Assembly: GCA_046047495.1 (NCBI GenBank)
Contig: JBJOHV010000046.1
Span: 62,001 to 126,000 of the forward strand
From: NORP240 sp046047495
GTDB lineage: Bacteria > Pseudomonadota > Gammaproteobacteria > Pseudomonadales > Pseudohongiellaceae
DNA: 64,000 nucleotides
Direction: 5' to 3'
Positions 1 to 8,335 of this stretch are shown piece by piece (positions within the stretch are counted from its first letter, which is position 1; each line of letters begins with the position of its first letter). A program made the position numbers and the translations under genes. The notes beneath the pieces are model-generated. The model searched no databases and was not told the DNA's origin. It worked only from the letters and a program-made list of their open reading frames with translations.

Positions 1-1601
1 ACTGGCTGATGTGGCGCCGCACCTGGGATCTGAGCGGCCACAGTCCCCTGGACCAGATCAATCGGGACAACGTCGCCGATCTCAAGCTGGCCTTCATGGT
101 TCCCCTGGGCGCCGGCGGCAATATGACCACCCCGCTGGTCCACGACGGTGTGTTGTTCATCGCCGATACCGGCAATGTGCTGCGGGCCCTGGATGCCGCC
201 AGCGGCGCGGAATTGTGGCGTTATCAGCATGACGCGGATGATCTGGACGGCCGGCGCATCGGCATCGCCCTGCACGGCGACAAGGTGATCGTGCCCCATA
301 ACGACCTGGATATCGTGGCCCTGAATGTGCGCACTGGCGCCGTGGAGTGGAGCCACAGCATCGCCAAACCGGTCGGCAATTTCACCGGCCCCGGTTACTA
401 CTCCCTGCGCGCCGCTCCGATCATCGCCAACGGCATGGTGGTGCAGGGCGTGGGCGCCACCATCGTGCCCCAGGGTGGCTTCATCGTCGGACTGGACCTG
501 GATACCGGCGAGGAGCGCTGGCGCTTCCACACCGTGGCGCGGCCCGACGGCCCCGGTGGCAACACCTGGAACAACCTGCCCCTGGATGCCCGCAGCGGAG
601 GTTCGGTGTGGATTCCCGGCAGCTATGATCCCGAATTGGACCTGGTGTACTTCGGCACGGCACCCACCTACGACACCGCGCCGCTCATGAACGATCTGGG
701 CATCGAAGGTGTTTCCAATGCCGCGCTGTACACCAACACCACCCTGGCCCTGCGTCCCCGCAGCGGCGAGCTGGTATGGCATTTCCAGCACATGCCCAAC
801 GACCAATGGGACCTGGACTGGGTGTACGAACGGCAGATCGGCCGGCTGGACATCGGCGGTCAGTCCCGCAAGGTGGTGTTCACTGCCGGCAAGATGGCGC
901 TCTACGATGTGCTGGATGCGGCCACCGGCCAGTACCTGGCCTCGGCGGACAGCGGCATCACCAACATGATCGCTGGCATCGATCCGGTCACCGGCACCAA
1001 GATCCTCGACCCCATCGCCATTCCCAATGCGGAATCCGGCCACCTGTTGTGTCCCTTCGCCCTTGGCGGGCGCAACTGGCAGTCGGGAGCGTTTGACCAG
1101 GGGACCAATCAGGTCTACCTGCCCCTGTCGGAGATGTGCATGATGGGCGGACCCACCGGGGAAACCGGTTTGCTGAGCTCCGGTGTACAGATGAACCCCA
1201 TGCCGCGCCCGGACAGCGATGGCAATTACGGGCGCATCCAGGCCCTCAATCTGGCCACCGGTGCCATCGACTGGACCCACCGGGAGCTGACCCCGCCCTC
1301 CATCGCGGCACTGTCCACAGACGGCGGCCTGGTGTTCAGCGGTTTCCTGGATCAGTCCTTCAAGGCGCTGGATACCGCCACAGGTGAGGTGTTATGGGAA
1401 ACTTCGCTGGAACATCTGCCGTCATCCTTCCCCATCACCTATGCGGTGGATGGCAGGCAGTATGTGGCGGTGGTGAGAGGTCAGCCCAGCCGCTTCGTCG
1501 GTCAGCTGTTCGGTATCATCGGGGCCCTGCTGCCGGCGGACAAACCCCTGGCCATGCCCACCACTGAACCGGCATTGATGGTGTATGCACTGGAATTATA
1601 A
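1..1601 (+). CDS. PQQ-dependent dehydrogenase, alcohol dehydrogenase-like (5' end outside window)
   Basis: Eight-bladed quinoprotein that would oxidise an alcohol or similar substrate in the periplasm and pass electrons to a cytochrome. The frame is open back to the window edge: the codons before the first ATG (position 9) encode Trp-Leu, as expected within the family motif ending in SPLDQIN. The true start and signal peptide are therefore outside the window. Tryptophan-docking repeats of the type LDAASGAELWRY recur through the protein. The catalytic-Asp region reads NDQWDLDW, so the Asp codon at 810 is followed two residues later by a second Asp (816). No CXXCH is present, so no fused cytochrome domain. 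Its stop overlaps the stop of the convergent next gene by six bases. Family assignment is firm; the substrate is unknown. Confidence 0.88.
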   Translation, partial: WLMWRRTWDLSGHSPLDQINRDNVADLKLAFMVPLGAGGNMTTPLVHDGVLFIADTGNVLRALDAASGAELWRYQHDADDLDGRRIGIALHGDKVIVPHNDLDIVALNVRTGAVEWSHSIAKPVGNFTGPGYYSLRAAPIIANGMVVQGVGATIVPQGGFIVGLDLDTGEERWRFHTVARPDGPGGNTWNNLPLDARSGGSVWIPGSYDPELDLVYFGTAPTYDTAPLMNDLGIEGVSNAALYTNTTLALRPRSGELVWHFQHMPNDQWDLDWVYERQIGRLDIGGQSRKVVFTAGKMALYDVLDAATGQYLASADSGITNMIAGIDPVTGTKILDPIAIPNAESGHLLCPFALGGRNWQSGAFDQGTNQVYLPLSEMCMMGGPTGETGLLSSGVQMNPMPRPDSDGNYGRIQALNLATGAIDWTHRELTPPSIAALSTDGGLVFSGFLDQSFKALDTATGEVLWETSLEHLPSSFPITYAVDGRQYVAVVRGQPSRFVGQLFGIIGALLPADKPLAMPTTEPALMVYALEL

Positions 1602-2021
1602 ATCCCCGATCTGAATGCCCCAGGGCTGAATCTGCACCAGCACGCCGCTGCGGGATGACACATCCCGCAGCTTCACCGTACCCGCCTCGTGATAGGCGGT
1701 AACCCATACCTGTCGTGCTTCCGCGTGGCGCGGGGGCAGCACCAGATTGCGCTCCACGAAGCCCTGGGGAATCGACAGGGTCACCACATCCAGCCGGCCC
1801 TCGTTGGCGGCGATGAAGGCTTCCCGATTGCCGTACCAGTCCGCCTTGGTGGCGGGCACCTGCAGGGAGTCGTCGTAGACAAAGATCACATCCACCTCGG
1901 TGATGAGGATGGCATTGAGATCCAGCAGGGATTCCACCTTCACGGCATTGACCTGGCTCTGGGCCAGGGCGGCGGGAAGGCAGGCGAACAACAGCAGCAG
2001 ACTTGCGCAGAATTTTCCCAT
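1596..2021 (-). CDS. Small exported protein of unknown function
   Basis: A 141-residue protein starting MGKFCASLLLL with a clear signal peptide ending ALAQ. The mature part has no motif I recognise and no heme-binding or catalytic signature; it is rich in beta-type alternation. I chose the start that puts the hydrophobic signal at the extreme N-terminus; a longer reading would run into ccoP. It lies 61 bases downstream of ccoP on the same strand, so it may be the last gene of the cbb3 operon, but a role in oxidase assembly is only a guess from position. Confidence 0.6.
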   Translation of the reverse strand: MGKFCASLLLLFACLPAALAQSQVNAVKVESLLDLNAILITEVDVIFVYDDSLQVPATKADWYGNREAFIAANEGRLDVVTLSIPQGFVERNLVLPPRHAEARQVWVTAYHEAGTVKLRDVSSRSGVLVQIQPWGIQIGDL

Positions 2022-2082
2022 GGCGCCTAGCATACCCGAATCCCCGGGGTGGTAAAAACGCCTCAGCGAGTACGGGTATTTT

Positions 2083-2973
2083 TCAGCGAGCGAGGAAAGC
2101 CACCAGCAGTTTGATCTGCACATCGTCCAGCCGTTCGCCGAAGGCGGGCATGACCCCATTGCGGCCGTCCCGCAGGGACACCATGATGTCGCCCAGATCA
2201 TTCCCATACAGCCACACATCGTCATTGAGACGCGGTGCGCCCAGCAGGGGATTGCCGCTGCCGTCGGCGCCGTGGCAGGCGCTGCACATCTGACTGAACT
2301 GGGTGGCGGCCACCGGATGATCGGCGGCATTGTCGGTGCCCAGATCATCCACGTATTCCGCCATGGCGCGGATGCCGTCTTCACCCAGCGCCGCGCCCCA
2401 GGCCGGCATCATGGCCATCCGGCCGTTGCGGATGGTCTGCTCGATCTGTTCCGCGGAGCCACCCCACTGCCAGTCCACGTCCATCAGATTGGGGAAAAGG
2501 GAGGCCTGACCCCGGGCGTCGGTGCCGTGGCAGGTGGCACATTGGCGATCGAACAGGTTTTCTGCGGTGGCCATCAGACCGGCATCAGCCTGCAGTTCCG
2601 CCACCGACTGGGCGAGGATCTGGGTGCGGGTGGCGGCAAAGGTATCATCGAAAGCCTCGTAGCTGCCGGTCAGACGACTGTCCTGTGACCAGTTCAGCAT
2701 GCCCTTGAAGCGGCCCATGCCGGGATACAGCATCAGGTAGATCACGGAGAAGATCATGGCGCTGAAAATCAACCAGAACCACCACAGGGGGGGAGCCCGG
2801 TTGCCTTCCTTGAGATTGCCATCCCACACCGGCTCGGTGCCGGGTTCATGGGCGGTGGGGTCAGGTGCCTTGGAGAAATAGACGCTGATCACCATCCAGG
2901 CCAGGGCCAGCAGGGAGACCACGGTGATGACGACGATCCAGCCGCTCCAGAAGTCGTTGGGCATGTCAGCCAT
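2083..2973 (-). CDS. ccoP: cbb3-type cytochrome c oxidase subunit III (diheme)
   Basis: Membrane-anchored diheme cytochrome c that delivers electrons to the CcoO/CcoN core of cbb3 oxidase. In 296 residues there are two N-terminal membrane segments (about 12-32 and 63-83), as in the longer CcoP form. Two heme sites follow: CATCH (C145, C148, H149) and CSACH (C230, C233, H234), each with a downstream Met ligand candidate (for example MMPAW near 188-192). The start overlaps the end of ccoQ by eight bases, indicating translational coupling. Length and architecture match the family. Confidence 0.96.
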   Translation of the reverse strand: MADMPNDFWSGWIVVITVVSLLALAWMVISVYFSKAPDPTAHEPGTEPVWDGNLKEGNRAPPLWWFWLIFSAMIFSVIYLMLYPGMGRFKGMLNWSQDSRLTGSYEAFDDTFAATRTQILAQSVAELQADAGLMATAENLFDRQCATCHGTDARGQASLFPNLMDVDWQWGGSAEQIEQTIRNGRMAMMPAWGAALGEDGIRAMAEYVDDLGTDNAADHPVAATQFSQMCSACHGADGSGNPLLGAPRLNDDVWLYGNDLGDIMVSLRDGRNGVMPAFGERLDDVQIKLLVAFLAR

Positions 2974-3109
2974 GCTGTTCGTCCTCCAGGGGAATGCGCG
3001 CGGTGTAATCCAGACGGGCGCGGGACTCGGTGGTACCGGCCCAGATCACCACCCCGATCATGAAGGCCATGACCAGCATGTCACCGATGAATATGAATGC
3101 AGTCATCAT
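2966..3109 (-). CDS. ccoQ: cbb3-type cytochrome c oxidase subunit IV (CcoQ/FixQ-like)
   Basis: A 47-residue single-membrane-span protein between ccoO and ccoP. It begins MMTAFIFIGDML, has a hydrophobic stretch to about residue 24 ending VVIWAG, and a charged tail. CcoQ stabilises the assembled oxidase. The start lies just after the ccoO stop (the ATG begins one base before the TGA on the coding strand), and its stop overlaps the ccoP start. Position, size and topology identify it; sequence conservation in this subunit is low. Confidence 0.9.
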   Translation of the reverse strand: MMTAFIFIGDMLVMAFMIGVVIWAGTTESRARLDYTARIPLEDEQHG

Positions 3110-3110
3110 G

Positions 3111-3761
3111 TCAGTGACCCTCCCCCATGTTCGCCATGGCGTCATCCGCTTCGGAATAGAAGGTGCCCAGCACCTGCAGATAGGCGATCACGGTATCGAT
3201 TTCCTTGAGACCTTCCAGCTGGGCGGGCGCCGCTTCGATGTCGGCGTCCGTGTAGGGATGACCCAGGCGGCGCAATACCCGCAGCTTGGCCTGGATGTCA
3301 TCGGTGCGCGCGTCCCGTTCCGCCAGCCACGGGTAGCCGGGCATGATGGATGTCGGCACCACGGCCCGGGGATCGATCAGATGGATGCGATGCCACTCGT
3401 CGGAGTACTTGCCGCCGATGCGGTGCAGATCCGGTCCGGTGCGCTTGGAGCCCCACAGGAACGGCCGGTCGTAAACAAACTCCTCCGCCCGGGAATAGGG
3501 CCCGTAGCGCTCCACTTCGGCGATCAGGGAGCGCACCTGCTGGGAATGGCACACGGTGCAGCCTTCGCGGATGTAGATGTCGCGGCCGGTGAGCTCCACA
3601 GCGGTATAGGGCCGGGTATTGGCGCCGGCGGTGCTGAGGGAATCCTGGAAAATGGTGGGCAGCACCTGCACCAGTCCACCGATGGCGGACACGAACAGGA
3701 TGCCGAAGATCAACAGTCCGGTATTCTCTTCCAGCTTCTTGTGCAGGGACATCATGTTCAT
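3111..3761 (-). CDS. ccoO: cbb3-type cytochrome c oxidase subunit II (monoheme)
   Basis: Monoheme cytochrome c subunit that relays electrons from CcoP to the catalytic subunit. The 216-residue protein has one N-terminal membrane anchor (about 15-38), then REGCTVCHSQQVR containing the CXXCH heme site, and the family block RTGPDLHRIGG followed by the Met-containing SIMPGYPWL axial-ligand segment. The ATG overlaps the ccoN stop by four bases (ATGA). Typical family length. Confidence 0.97.
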   Translation of the reverse strand: MNMMSLHKKLEENTGLLIFGILFVSAIGGLVQVLPTIFQDSLSTAGANTRPYTAVELTGRDIYIREGCTVCHSQQVRSLIAEVERYGPYSRAEEFVYDRPFLWGSKRTGPDLHRIGGKYSDEWHRIHLIDPRAVVPTSIMPGYPWLAERDARTDDIQAKLRVLRRLGHPYTDADIEAAPAQLEGLKEIDTVIAYLQVLGTFYSEADDAMANMGEGH

Positions 3762-5197
3762 GCGGCAACTCCGTAGGCCGGATCCACCGCCGGCGGCGTG
3801 ACCTTCACGGTGCGTTGACCCCGCACGGTCATCATGAAGTTGTAGGCCATCAACACCGTGCCGGTCAGGAACACCAGCCCGGCCACCAGACGCAGGCCGT
3901 AGTAGGGCGCCATGCTGGCCATGATGTCGCGGAAGCTGTAAGCCAGCTCACCGGTTTCATCCACCGCCAACCACAACAGCCCCTGGGATACACCGGCGGC
4001 CCACATGGAGATGATGTACAACATGGTACCGGCCAGGGCCAGCCAGAAATGGATATTGGCCAGCCGGACACTGTGCAGTTCCCGGCCCACCAGGCGCGGC
4101 ACCAGGAAGTAGAAGGTGCCGTAGGTCACCATGGCGTTCCAGCCCAGGGCGCCGGAGTGCACATGGCCGATGGTCCAGTCGGTGAAGTGACTCACCACGT
4201 TGACGCTGCGGATGGACATCATGGGGCCTTCGAAAGTGGCCAGACCATAGAAGGCCAGTGACAGCACGATGAACTTGAGGGCCGGATCGGTCTTCAGTTT
4301 CTGCCAGGCACCGCTCACCGTCATGATGCCGTTGATCATGGTGGCCCAGGACGGCGCCAGCAGAATCAGGCTCATCACCATGCCCAGGGACTGCACCCAT
4401 TCGGGAATGGCGTTGTAATGCAGGTGATGGGGGCCGGCCCAGATATAGCTGTAGGTAAAGGCCCAGAACGCCACCACCGACAGCTTGTAGCTCCAGATGG
4501 GTTGCTCGGCATGCTTGGGCAGGAAGTAGTACACCATGCCCAGAAACCCCCCGGTCAGCAGGAAGCCCACGGCATTGTGGCCATACCACCACTGCACGAT
4601 GGCATCCTGGGCGCCGGCGTAAATGGGATAGGACTTGGAAATGGTGACGGGGACTTCCAGGTTGTTGACGATGTGCAGCATGGCGATGACGATGATCAGT
4701 GCGCCATAGAACCAGTTGGAAATATAGATGGGCTTGATCTTGCGGGTGGCGATGGTGCCGAAGAACACCACGGCAAACCCGACCCACAGCAGGGTGATGG
4801 CGATATCGAACGGCCATTCCAGCTCGGCGTACTCCTTGGTGCCGGCCCAGCCGCCCAACAGGGACAGGCCGCCCAGCAATACCACGAGCTGCCAGCCGTA
4901 GCCGACCACGGCGGCCAGTTTCGGCAGGAACAGGGGCACGTGACTGGTGCGTTGCACACTGTAGAACGCCGTGGCCATCAGGGCGGACACGCCGAAGCCG
5001 AAGATGACGCCGTTGGTGTGCAGGGGTCGCAGGCGCCCGTAGGACAGCCAGTACTGGCCGAAATCGATGGTGGGCCACACCAGCTCCGCAGCCACATAGA
5101 CGCCGGCCGCCATGGCCGCGATGGCCCAGAACACTGAGAACAGCACGAGATGTTTGACGATGTCGTCGTGATAGGTGGGTTGTTGGGCTGCCGTCAT
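3758..5197 (-). CDS. ccoN: cbb3-type cytochrome c oxidase subunit I
   Basis: Catalytic heme-copper subunit that reduces oxygen to water with high affinity. The 479-residue protein has about twelve membrane helices. Family motifs include WWYGHNAVGFLLT, carrying metal-ligand His, and HHLHYNAIPEW, where cbb3 oxidases carry copper-ligand histidines and the cross-linked tyrosine; GHVHSGALGWN holds the heme-ligand histidines. AAGGA lies seven bases upstream of the ATG. It follows the Yip1-like gene by 27 bases, so the two are probably cotranscribed from the FNR-box promoter upstream of that gene. Confidence 0.97.
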   Translation of the reverse strand: MTAAQQPTYHDDIVKHLVLFSVFWAIAAMAAGVYVAAELVWPTIDFGQYWLSYGRLRPLHTNGVIFGFGVSALMATAFYSVQRTSHVPLFLPKLAAVVGYGWQLVVLLGGLSLLGGWAGTKEYAELEWPFDIAITLLWVGFAVVFFGTIATRKIKPIYISNWFYGALIIVIAMLHIVNNLEVPVTISKSYPIYAGAQDAIVQWWYGHNAVGFLLTGGFLGMVYYFLPKHAEQPIWSYKLSVVAFWAFTYSYIWAGPHHLHYNAIPEWVQSLGMVMSLILLAPSWATMINGIMTVSGAWQKLKTDPALKFIVLSLAFYGLATFEGPMMSIRSVNVVSHFTDWTIGHVHSGALGWNAMVTYGTFYFLVPRLVGRELHSVRLANIHFWLALAGTMLYIISMWAAGVSQGLLWLAVDETGELAYSFRDIMASMAPYYGLRLVAGLVFLTGTVLMAYNFMMTVRGQRTVKVTPPAVDPAYGVAA

Positions 5198-5224
5198 TAC
5201 CGTTCCTTGCTTGAAATCCGTTGT

Positions 5225-5842
5225 CTAGACGCCCAGCATCGGGCCGACCCCGTGGGTCCACAAACCCATGGTGAGGCCCAGCAGGCTCACGGCCGCTACC
5301 AGTAGCCATCCCACCAGGGATGACGCCATCAACATGCCCCGCTCCGGCGGAATGCCCAGCACCACCGGCAGTCCGGTGTAGAGCAGGTACATGCTGTACA
5401 TCATGGCGGGGATCAGCACCACCACGTTGAAGAACACATCGGGGAAAATATGGGCGACGCTGGCCAGGGCCAGGGGTTCACCCACCATGGTGATGAGGGC
5501 GAAATGCAATCCCGGGGCCGTACGGGCACCGTAGGTGGCGGCCATCCACTGGCTGATCAGGGCGGTGGTGACAAACCCGAAAATCAGTGTGATGAAGTAA
5601 CCCACGCTGATGAGGGTCAGGGTGAACACATCGAACATCAGGGGTTCGCTGGCACCCAGGCGCCAGCCGAAACTGTAGCCACCGATGAAGGAAAACACCG
5701 GCGGCAGCAACAACAGTAGCACCGTATAGGAGAACAGCACCCGCAGCGGGGCCGGCTCCGATCGGGCCAGCTCCGCAAACATCTCCCGGGGCAGGAAGAC
5801 GGAGCGGAAAAACAGGATGGGTGAGGCTTCGCTGTTGGTCAT
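5225..5842 (-). CDS. Yip1-family membrane protein, first gene of the cco operon
   Basis: A 205-residue protein with about five membrane segments (first near 35-60, last near 175-195), matching the bacterial Yip1 domain in layout and in the short PREMF-type N-terminal cytoplasmic segment. The biochemical role is unknown. It precedes ccoN by 27 bases on the same strand and has its own FNR-type promoter, so it likely acts with, or is expressed alongside, cbb3 oxidase. The predicted transcription start falls on the A of its ATG, so translation may be leaderless; no Shine-Dalgarno sequence is possible in that case. Confidence 0.7.
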   Translation of the reverse strand: MTNSEASPILFFRSVFLPREMFAELARSEPAPLRVLFSYTVLLLLLPPVFSFIGGYSFGWRLGASEPLMFDVFTLTLISVGYFITLIFGFVTTALISQWMAATYGARTAPGLHFALITMVGEPLALASVAHIFPDVFFNVVVLIPAMMYSMYLLYTGLPVVLGIPPERGMLMASSLVGWLLVAAVSLLGLTMGLWTHGVGPMLGV

Positions 5843-5889
5843 GGGCGCATTATAGGCAGCCGGGAGGGCCGGGCTTTGACAAGGGTCAA
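5842..5889 (-). promoter_or_regulatory. FNR/Anr-type promoter of the yip1-ccoNOQP operon
   Basis: Reading on the minus strand, a perfect dyad TTGAC-N4-GTCAA (5876-5889) fits the FNR/Anr/Dnr consensus TTGAY-N4-RTCAA. A consensus -10 TATAAT follows (5854 down to 5849) with six bases before the ATG. The predicted start is 5842 or 5841, which puts the dyad centre at about -41, the classical class II activation position. Low-oxygen activation of cbb3 operons by FNR/Anr is established for the family. Confidence 0.8.
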
Positions 5890-5919
5890 GTGCAGGCCTT
5901 TGAGCTTACCCCATCCTCC

Positions 5920-7179
5920 TCAGTTTTTCACCGCACTCAGGGGACGCGGTGCAGCCAGCCATTCGTGGCCCTTCAGCATGAGATGCCAGTACACCGGCGG
6001 CAACAGATCCTTCTTTAATACCCATGCAGCCCGTGTGGGTGCCGTGCCCTTGATCAGCCACTGGGGGAAGGACGGCAGCAACTTGCCACCGTAGCCGAAT
6101 TCCGCCAGCACGATCTTGCCCCTTTCCACGGTCAGCGGACAGGAGCCATAACCATCGTAGCCGACGCTCGGCTGGCGCTGGGCGAAGGCATCGATGACAT
6201 TCTGCGCCACCACCGGCACCTGCTTGCGCACCGCGGCCATGGTCTTGGCGTTGGGGGTATTGGTGACGTCCCCCAGGCCCCAGATGTTGTCAAATTTCTT
6301 CGCGCGCAGGGTGAACTGATCCACATCCATCCAGCCCGCGCCGTCGGCCAGCACGCTGCCGCGGATGAAATCCGGCGCACACTGGGGCGGACACACATGG
6401 ATCATGTCGAAGCCGGCTTCCACCACAGTGCCGGCATCGCCGGCCTGCTTGAACCAGGCGCGCTTGGCCGCGCCGTCGATCTTCACCAGGTTATGACCGA
6501 AATGCACCTTGGCCTGGTACTTGTCCACATAGGACTGCAGGGCAGGCACGTAGTCCGCCACACCGAACAGCACCGCACCGGCATTGTAAAAATTGACCTC
6601 GATGTCCTTCAGACTGCCGCTGCGCAGCCAGTGATCCGCCGACAGGTACATGGCTTTCTGAGGTGCACCGGCACACTTGATGGGCATGGGCGGCTGGGTG
6701 AACAGGGCTTTGCCCTTTTTCAGATTCCTCACCAGCTCCCAGGTATAAGGCGCCAGGTCAAACCGGTAATTGGAGGTCACGCCGTTCTTGCCCAGGGTAG
6801 CGCTGAGACCTTCCACCGCCTCCCAGTTGAGCTTCAATCCGGCCGCCACGATGAGATGCTGATAATGCACATGGTTACCGCTGGCCACGTGCACCACGTT
6901 CTGCTCGGGCGAGAAGCCGGCCACCGCCTCGTTGATCCAGGTGGCGGCAGCCGGAATCAGGTCCTTGGTCTGCCGGCGGGTGGTGTTCGCATCGAACACA
7001 CCGCCGCCCACCATGGTCCAGCCCGGCTGGTAATAGTGCTCGGTGGCCGGATCCAGCAGCGCGATGCGCAACCGGGGGTTTCGCTTCAATAGACTCTGGG
7101 TTACCGCGATACCGCCAGAGCCGGCGCCCACGACCACCACATCATAATTGGGGTTGGCTGGACTGTAATTGATCGCCAT
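5920..7179 (-). CDS. sqr: Sulfide:quinone oxidoreductase (type II, SQOR-like)
   Basis: FAD flavoprotein at the inner membrane that oxidises sulfide to sulfane sulfur and reduces quinone. The N-terminus carries the dinucleotide fold VVVGAGSGGIAV. The block PIKCAGAPQKAMYLS holds the redox Cys shared with mitochondrial-type SQOR, and HVCPPQCAPD followed by GWMDVD matches the second conserved region. AGGAG sits seven bases before the second of two in-frame ATGs, so I start there; the first ATG (7185) is too close to it. It follows the persulfide dioxygenase gene by about 50 bases, in the same transcript. About 419 residues, usual length. Confidence 0.92.
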   Translation of the reverse strand: MAINYSPANPNYDVVVVGAGSGGIAVTQSLLKRNPRLRIALLDPATEHYYQPGWTMVGGGVFDANTTRRQTKDLIPAAATWINEAVAGFSPEQNVVHVASGNHVHYQHLIVAAGLKLNWEAVEGLSATLGKNGVTSNYRFDLAPYTWELVRNLKKGKALFTQPPMPIKCAGAPQKAMYLSADHWLRSGSLKDIEVNFYNAGAVLFGVADYVPALQSYVDKYQAKVHFGHNLVKIDGAAKRAWFKQAGDAGTVVEAGFDMIHVCPPQCAPDFIRGSVLADGAGWMDVDQFTLRAKKFDNIWGLGDVTNTPNAKTMAAVRKQVPVVAQNVIDAFAQRQPSVGYDGYGSCPLTVERGKIVLAEFGYGGKLLPSFPQWLIKGTAPTRAAWVLKKDLLPPVYWHLMLKGHEWLAAPRPLSAVKN

Positions 7180-7231
7180 GGTCATTCTCCTGTAGGCCCT
7201 TTGCGGGCAGCATAAACCTAACGGCCAATGA

Positions 7232-8131
7232 TTACACGAATGCGTTGACGGGTACTTTCAGGTACACCATTCCATTGTCCTCCGCCGGCGGAAAGTGACC
7301 GGCCCGCATGTTGACCTGCAGGGAGGGCAGGATCAGGTGCGGCATGTCCAGGGTGCGGTCACGGGCCTCGCGCATGGTCACGAAGGTCTGCTCGTCGGTG
7401 CCTTTGTGGACATGGATGTTGTGGGCCAGCTCGTCGGCCACCGAGGATTCGTATTCCGGCTCGCGCTCATCGGGGCTGTAGTCATGGCACATGAACAGCC
7501 GGGTGGAGTCCGGCAGACTCAACAGTTTCTCGATGGATTGGTACAGAACCCTGGCGTTGCCGCCGGGAAAGTCGGCCCGGGCCGTACCCACGTCCGGCAT
7601 GAAGATGGTGTCGCCCACGAAGGCGGCATCACCGATGACATGGGTCATGCAGGCCGGTGTGTGACCGGGGGTGTGAAGGGCATAGGCTTCCATGGTGCCG
7701 ATGCGGTACACCTCGCCGTCGCGGAACAGGTGATCGAACTGGGAGCCATCCCGGGCGAACTCGGTGCCGGCATTGAAGATCTTGCCGAAGGTCTCCTGCA
7801 CCACATGAATCTTGTCACCGATGGCCAGTTTGCCACCCAGGGCCGCCTGGATATAGGGTGCGGCAGACAGGTGGTCGGCATGCACATGGGTCTCGATCAG
7901 CCACTCCACCTGCAGGCCGTGATCCCGCACATGCTGGATGATGGCGTCGGCGCCTTCGTGGGTGATGGTGCCGGAGTTGTAGTCCAGGTTCAGCACCGAA
8001 TCCACCACGGCGCAGGCGGTGGAGTCCGGGTCTTTCACCACATAGGAAAAGGTATTGGTCTGCTTGTCATAAAACGGCCAGACCTCCGGGGTCTTGGTTT
8101 TGATGGCGGGCAAAGTGGTTTGAGCTGTCAT
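7232..8131 (-). CDS. Persulfide dioxygenase-like MBL-fold hydrolase
   Basis: Metallo-beta-lactamase-fold iron enzyme that, in this context, would oxidise glutathione persulfide produced by SQR to sulfite. In 299 residues the metal motif HVHADH is followed by HTPGHTPACM, the ETHE1/PDO-type DVGTARADFPGG and MCHDY. GGGAGGT lies seven bases before the ATG. It is the first gene of the pair with sqr and is transcribed from a sigma-54-type promoter, divergent from the FisR-like regulator. The older name for relatives in such clusters is Blh (beta-lactamase hydrolase-like). Confidence 0.9.
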   Translation of the reverse strand: MTAQTTLPAIKTKTPEVWPFYDKQTNTFSYVVKDPDSTACAVVDSVLNLDYNSGTITHEGADAIIQHVRDHGLQVEWLIETHVHADHLSAAPYIQAALGGKLAIGDKIHVVQETFGKIFNAGTEFARDGSQFDHLFRDGEVYRIGTMEAYALHTPGHTPACMTHVIGDAAFVGDTIFMPDVGTARADFPGGNARVLYQSIEKLLSLPDSTRLFMCHDYSPDEREPEYESSVADELAHNIHVHKGTDEQTFVTMREARDRTLDMPHLILPSLQVNMRAGHFPPAEDNGMVYLKVPVNAFV

Positions 8132-8182
8132 GGTCGTTACCTCCCAGGGCGCCGTCGGTGGCGCGTAATTACCCTGGATAGT

Positions 8183-8197
8183 GCAGGGTCTGTGCCA
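8183..8197 (-). promoter_or_regulatory. Sigma-54 promoter of the persulfide dioxygenase-sqr operon
   Basis: On the minus strand the sequence reads TGGCAC-AGACC-CTGC, one mismatch from the sigma-54 consensus TGGCAC-N5-TTGC with both invariant GG and GC present. The start site would be near 8171, about 40 bases before the ATG at 8131. The divergent regulator is a sigma-54 activator, which makes the assignment coherent. Confidence 0.85.
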
Positions 8198-8215
8198 GAA
8201 TCGATCCGATTTATA

Positions 8216-8228
8216 TAACCTGTTGATA
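8216..8228 (-). promoter_or_regulatory. IHF-type binding site upstream of the sigma-54 promoter
   Basis: On the minus strand TATCAACAGGTTA matches the IHF consensus WATCAA-N4-TTR exactly, inside an A/T-rich stretch, between the -24 element and the upstream dyad. IHF sites in this position commonly bend DNA to bring a sigma-54 activator to polymerase. The overlapping 14-mer CAACAGGTTATATA recurs at 54704-54717. Confidence 0.65.
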
Positions 8229-8277
8229 TATGAGATAAAACTATCCGGCGCGGGGCGGGCTCCGGGAATTTTTCTTG

Positions 8278-8289
8278 ACCGGGCCCGGT
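8278..8289. promoter_or_regulatory. Candidate activator (FisR-like) binding dyad
   Basis: ACCGGGCCCGGT is a perfect 12-base palindrome centred about 112 bases upstream of the predicted sigma-54 start, the usual place for an enhancer-binding protein site, and about 50 bases upstream of the regulator's own ATG. Assignment to FisR is inference from position only. Confidence 0.45.
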
Positions 8290-8335
8290 TTTATTGCCAA
8301 TTTTGTCAGACATCTTTGTTAATTTTGGCAAGGCC

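Noticed and set aside
8294..8335. Upstream TTG start for the FisR-like regulator
   Set aside because: The ATG at 8336 gives the family-like N-terminus and cysteine positions; the added 14 residues have no similarity to the family.
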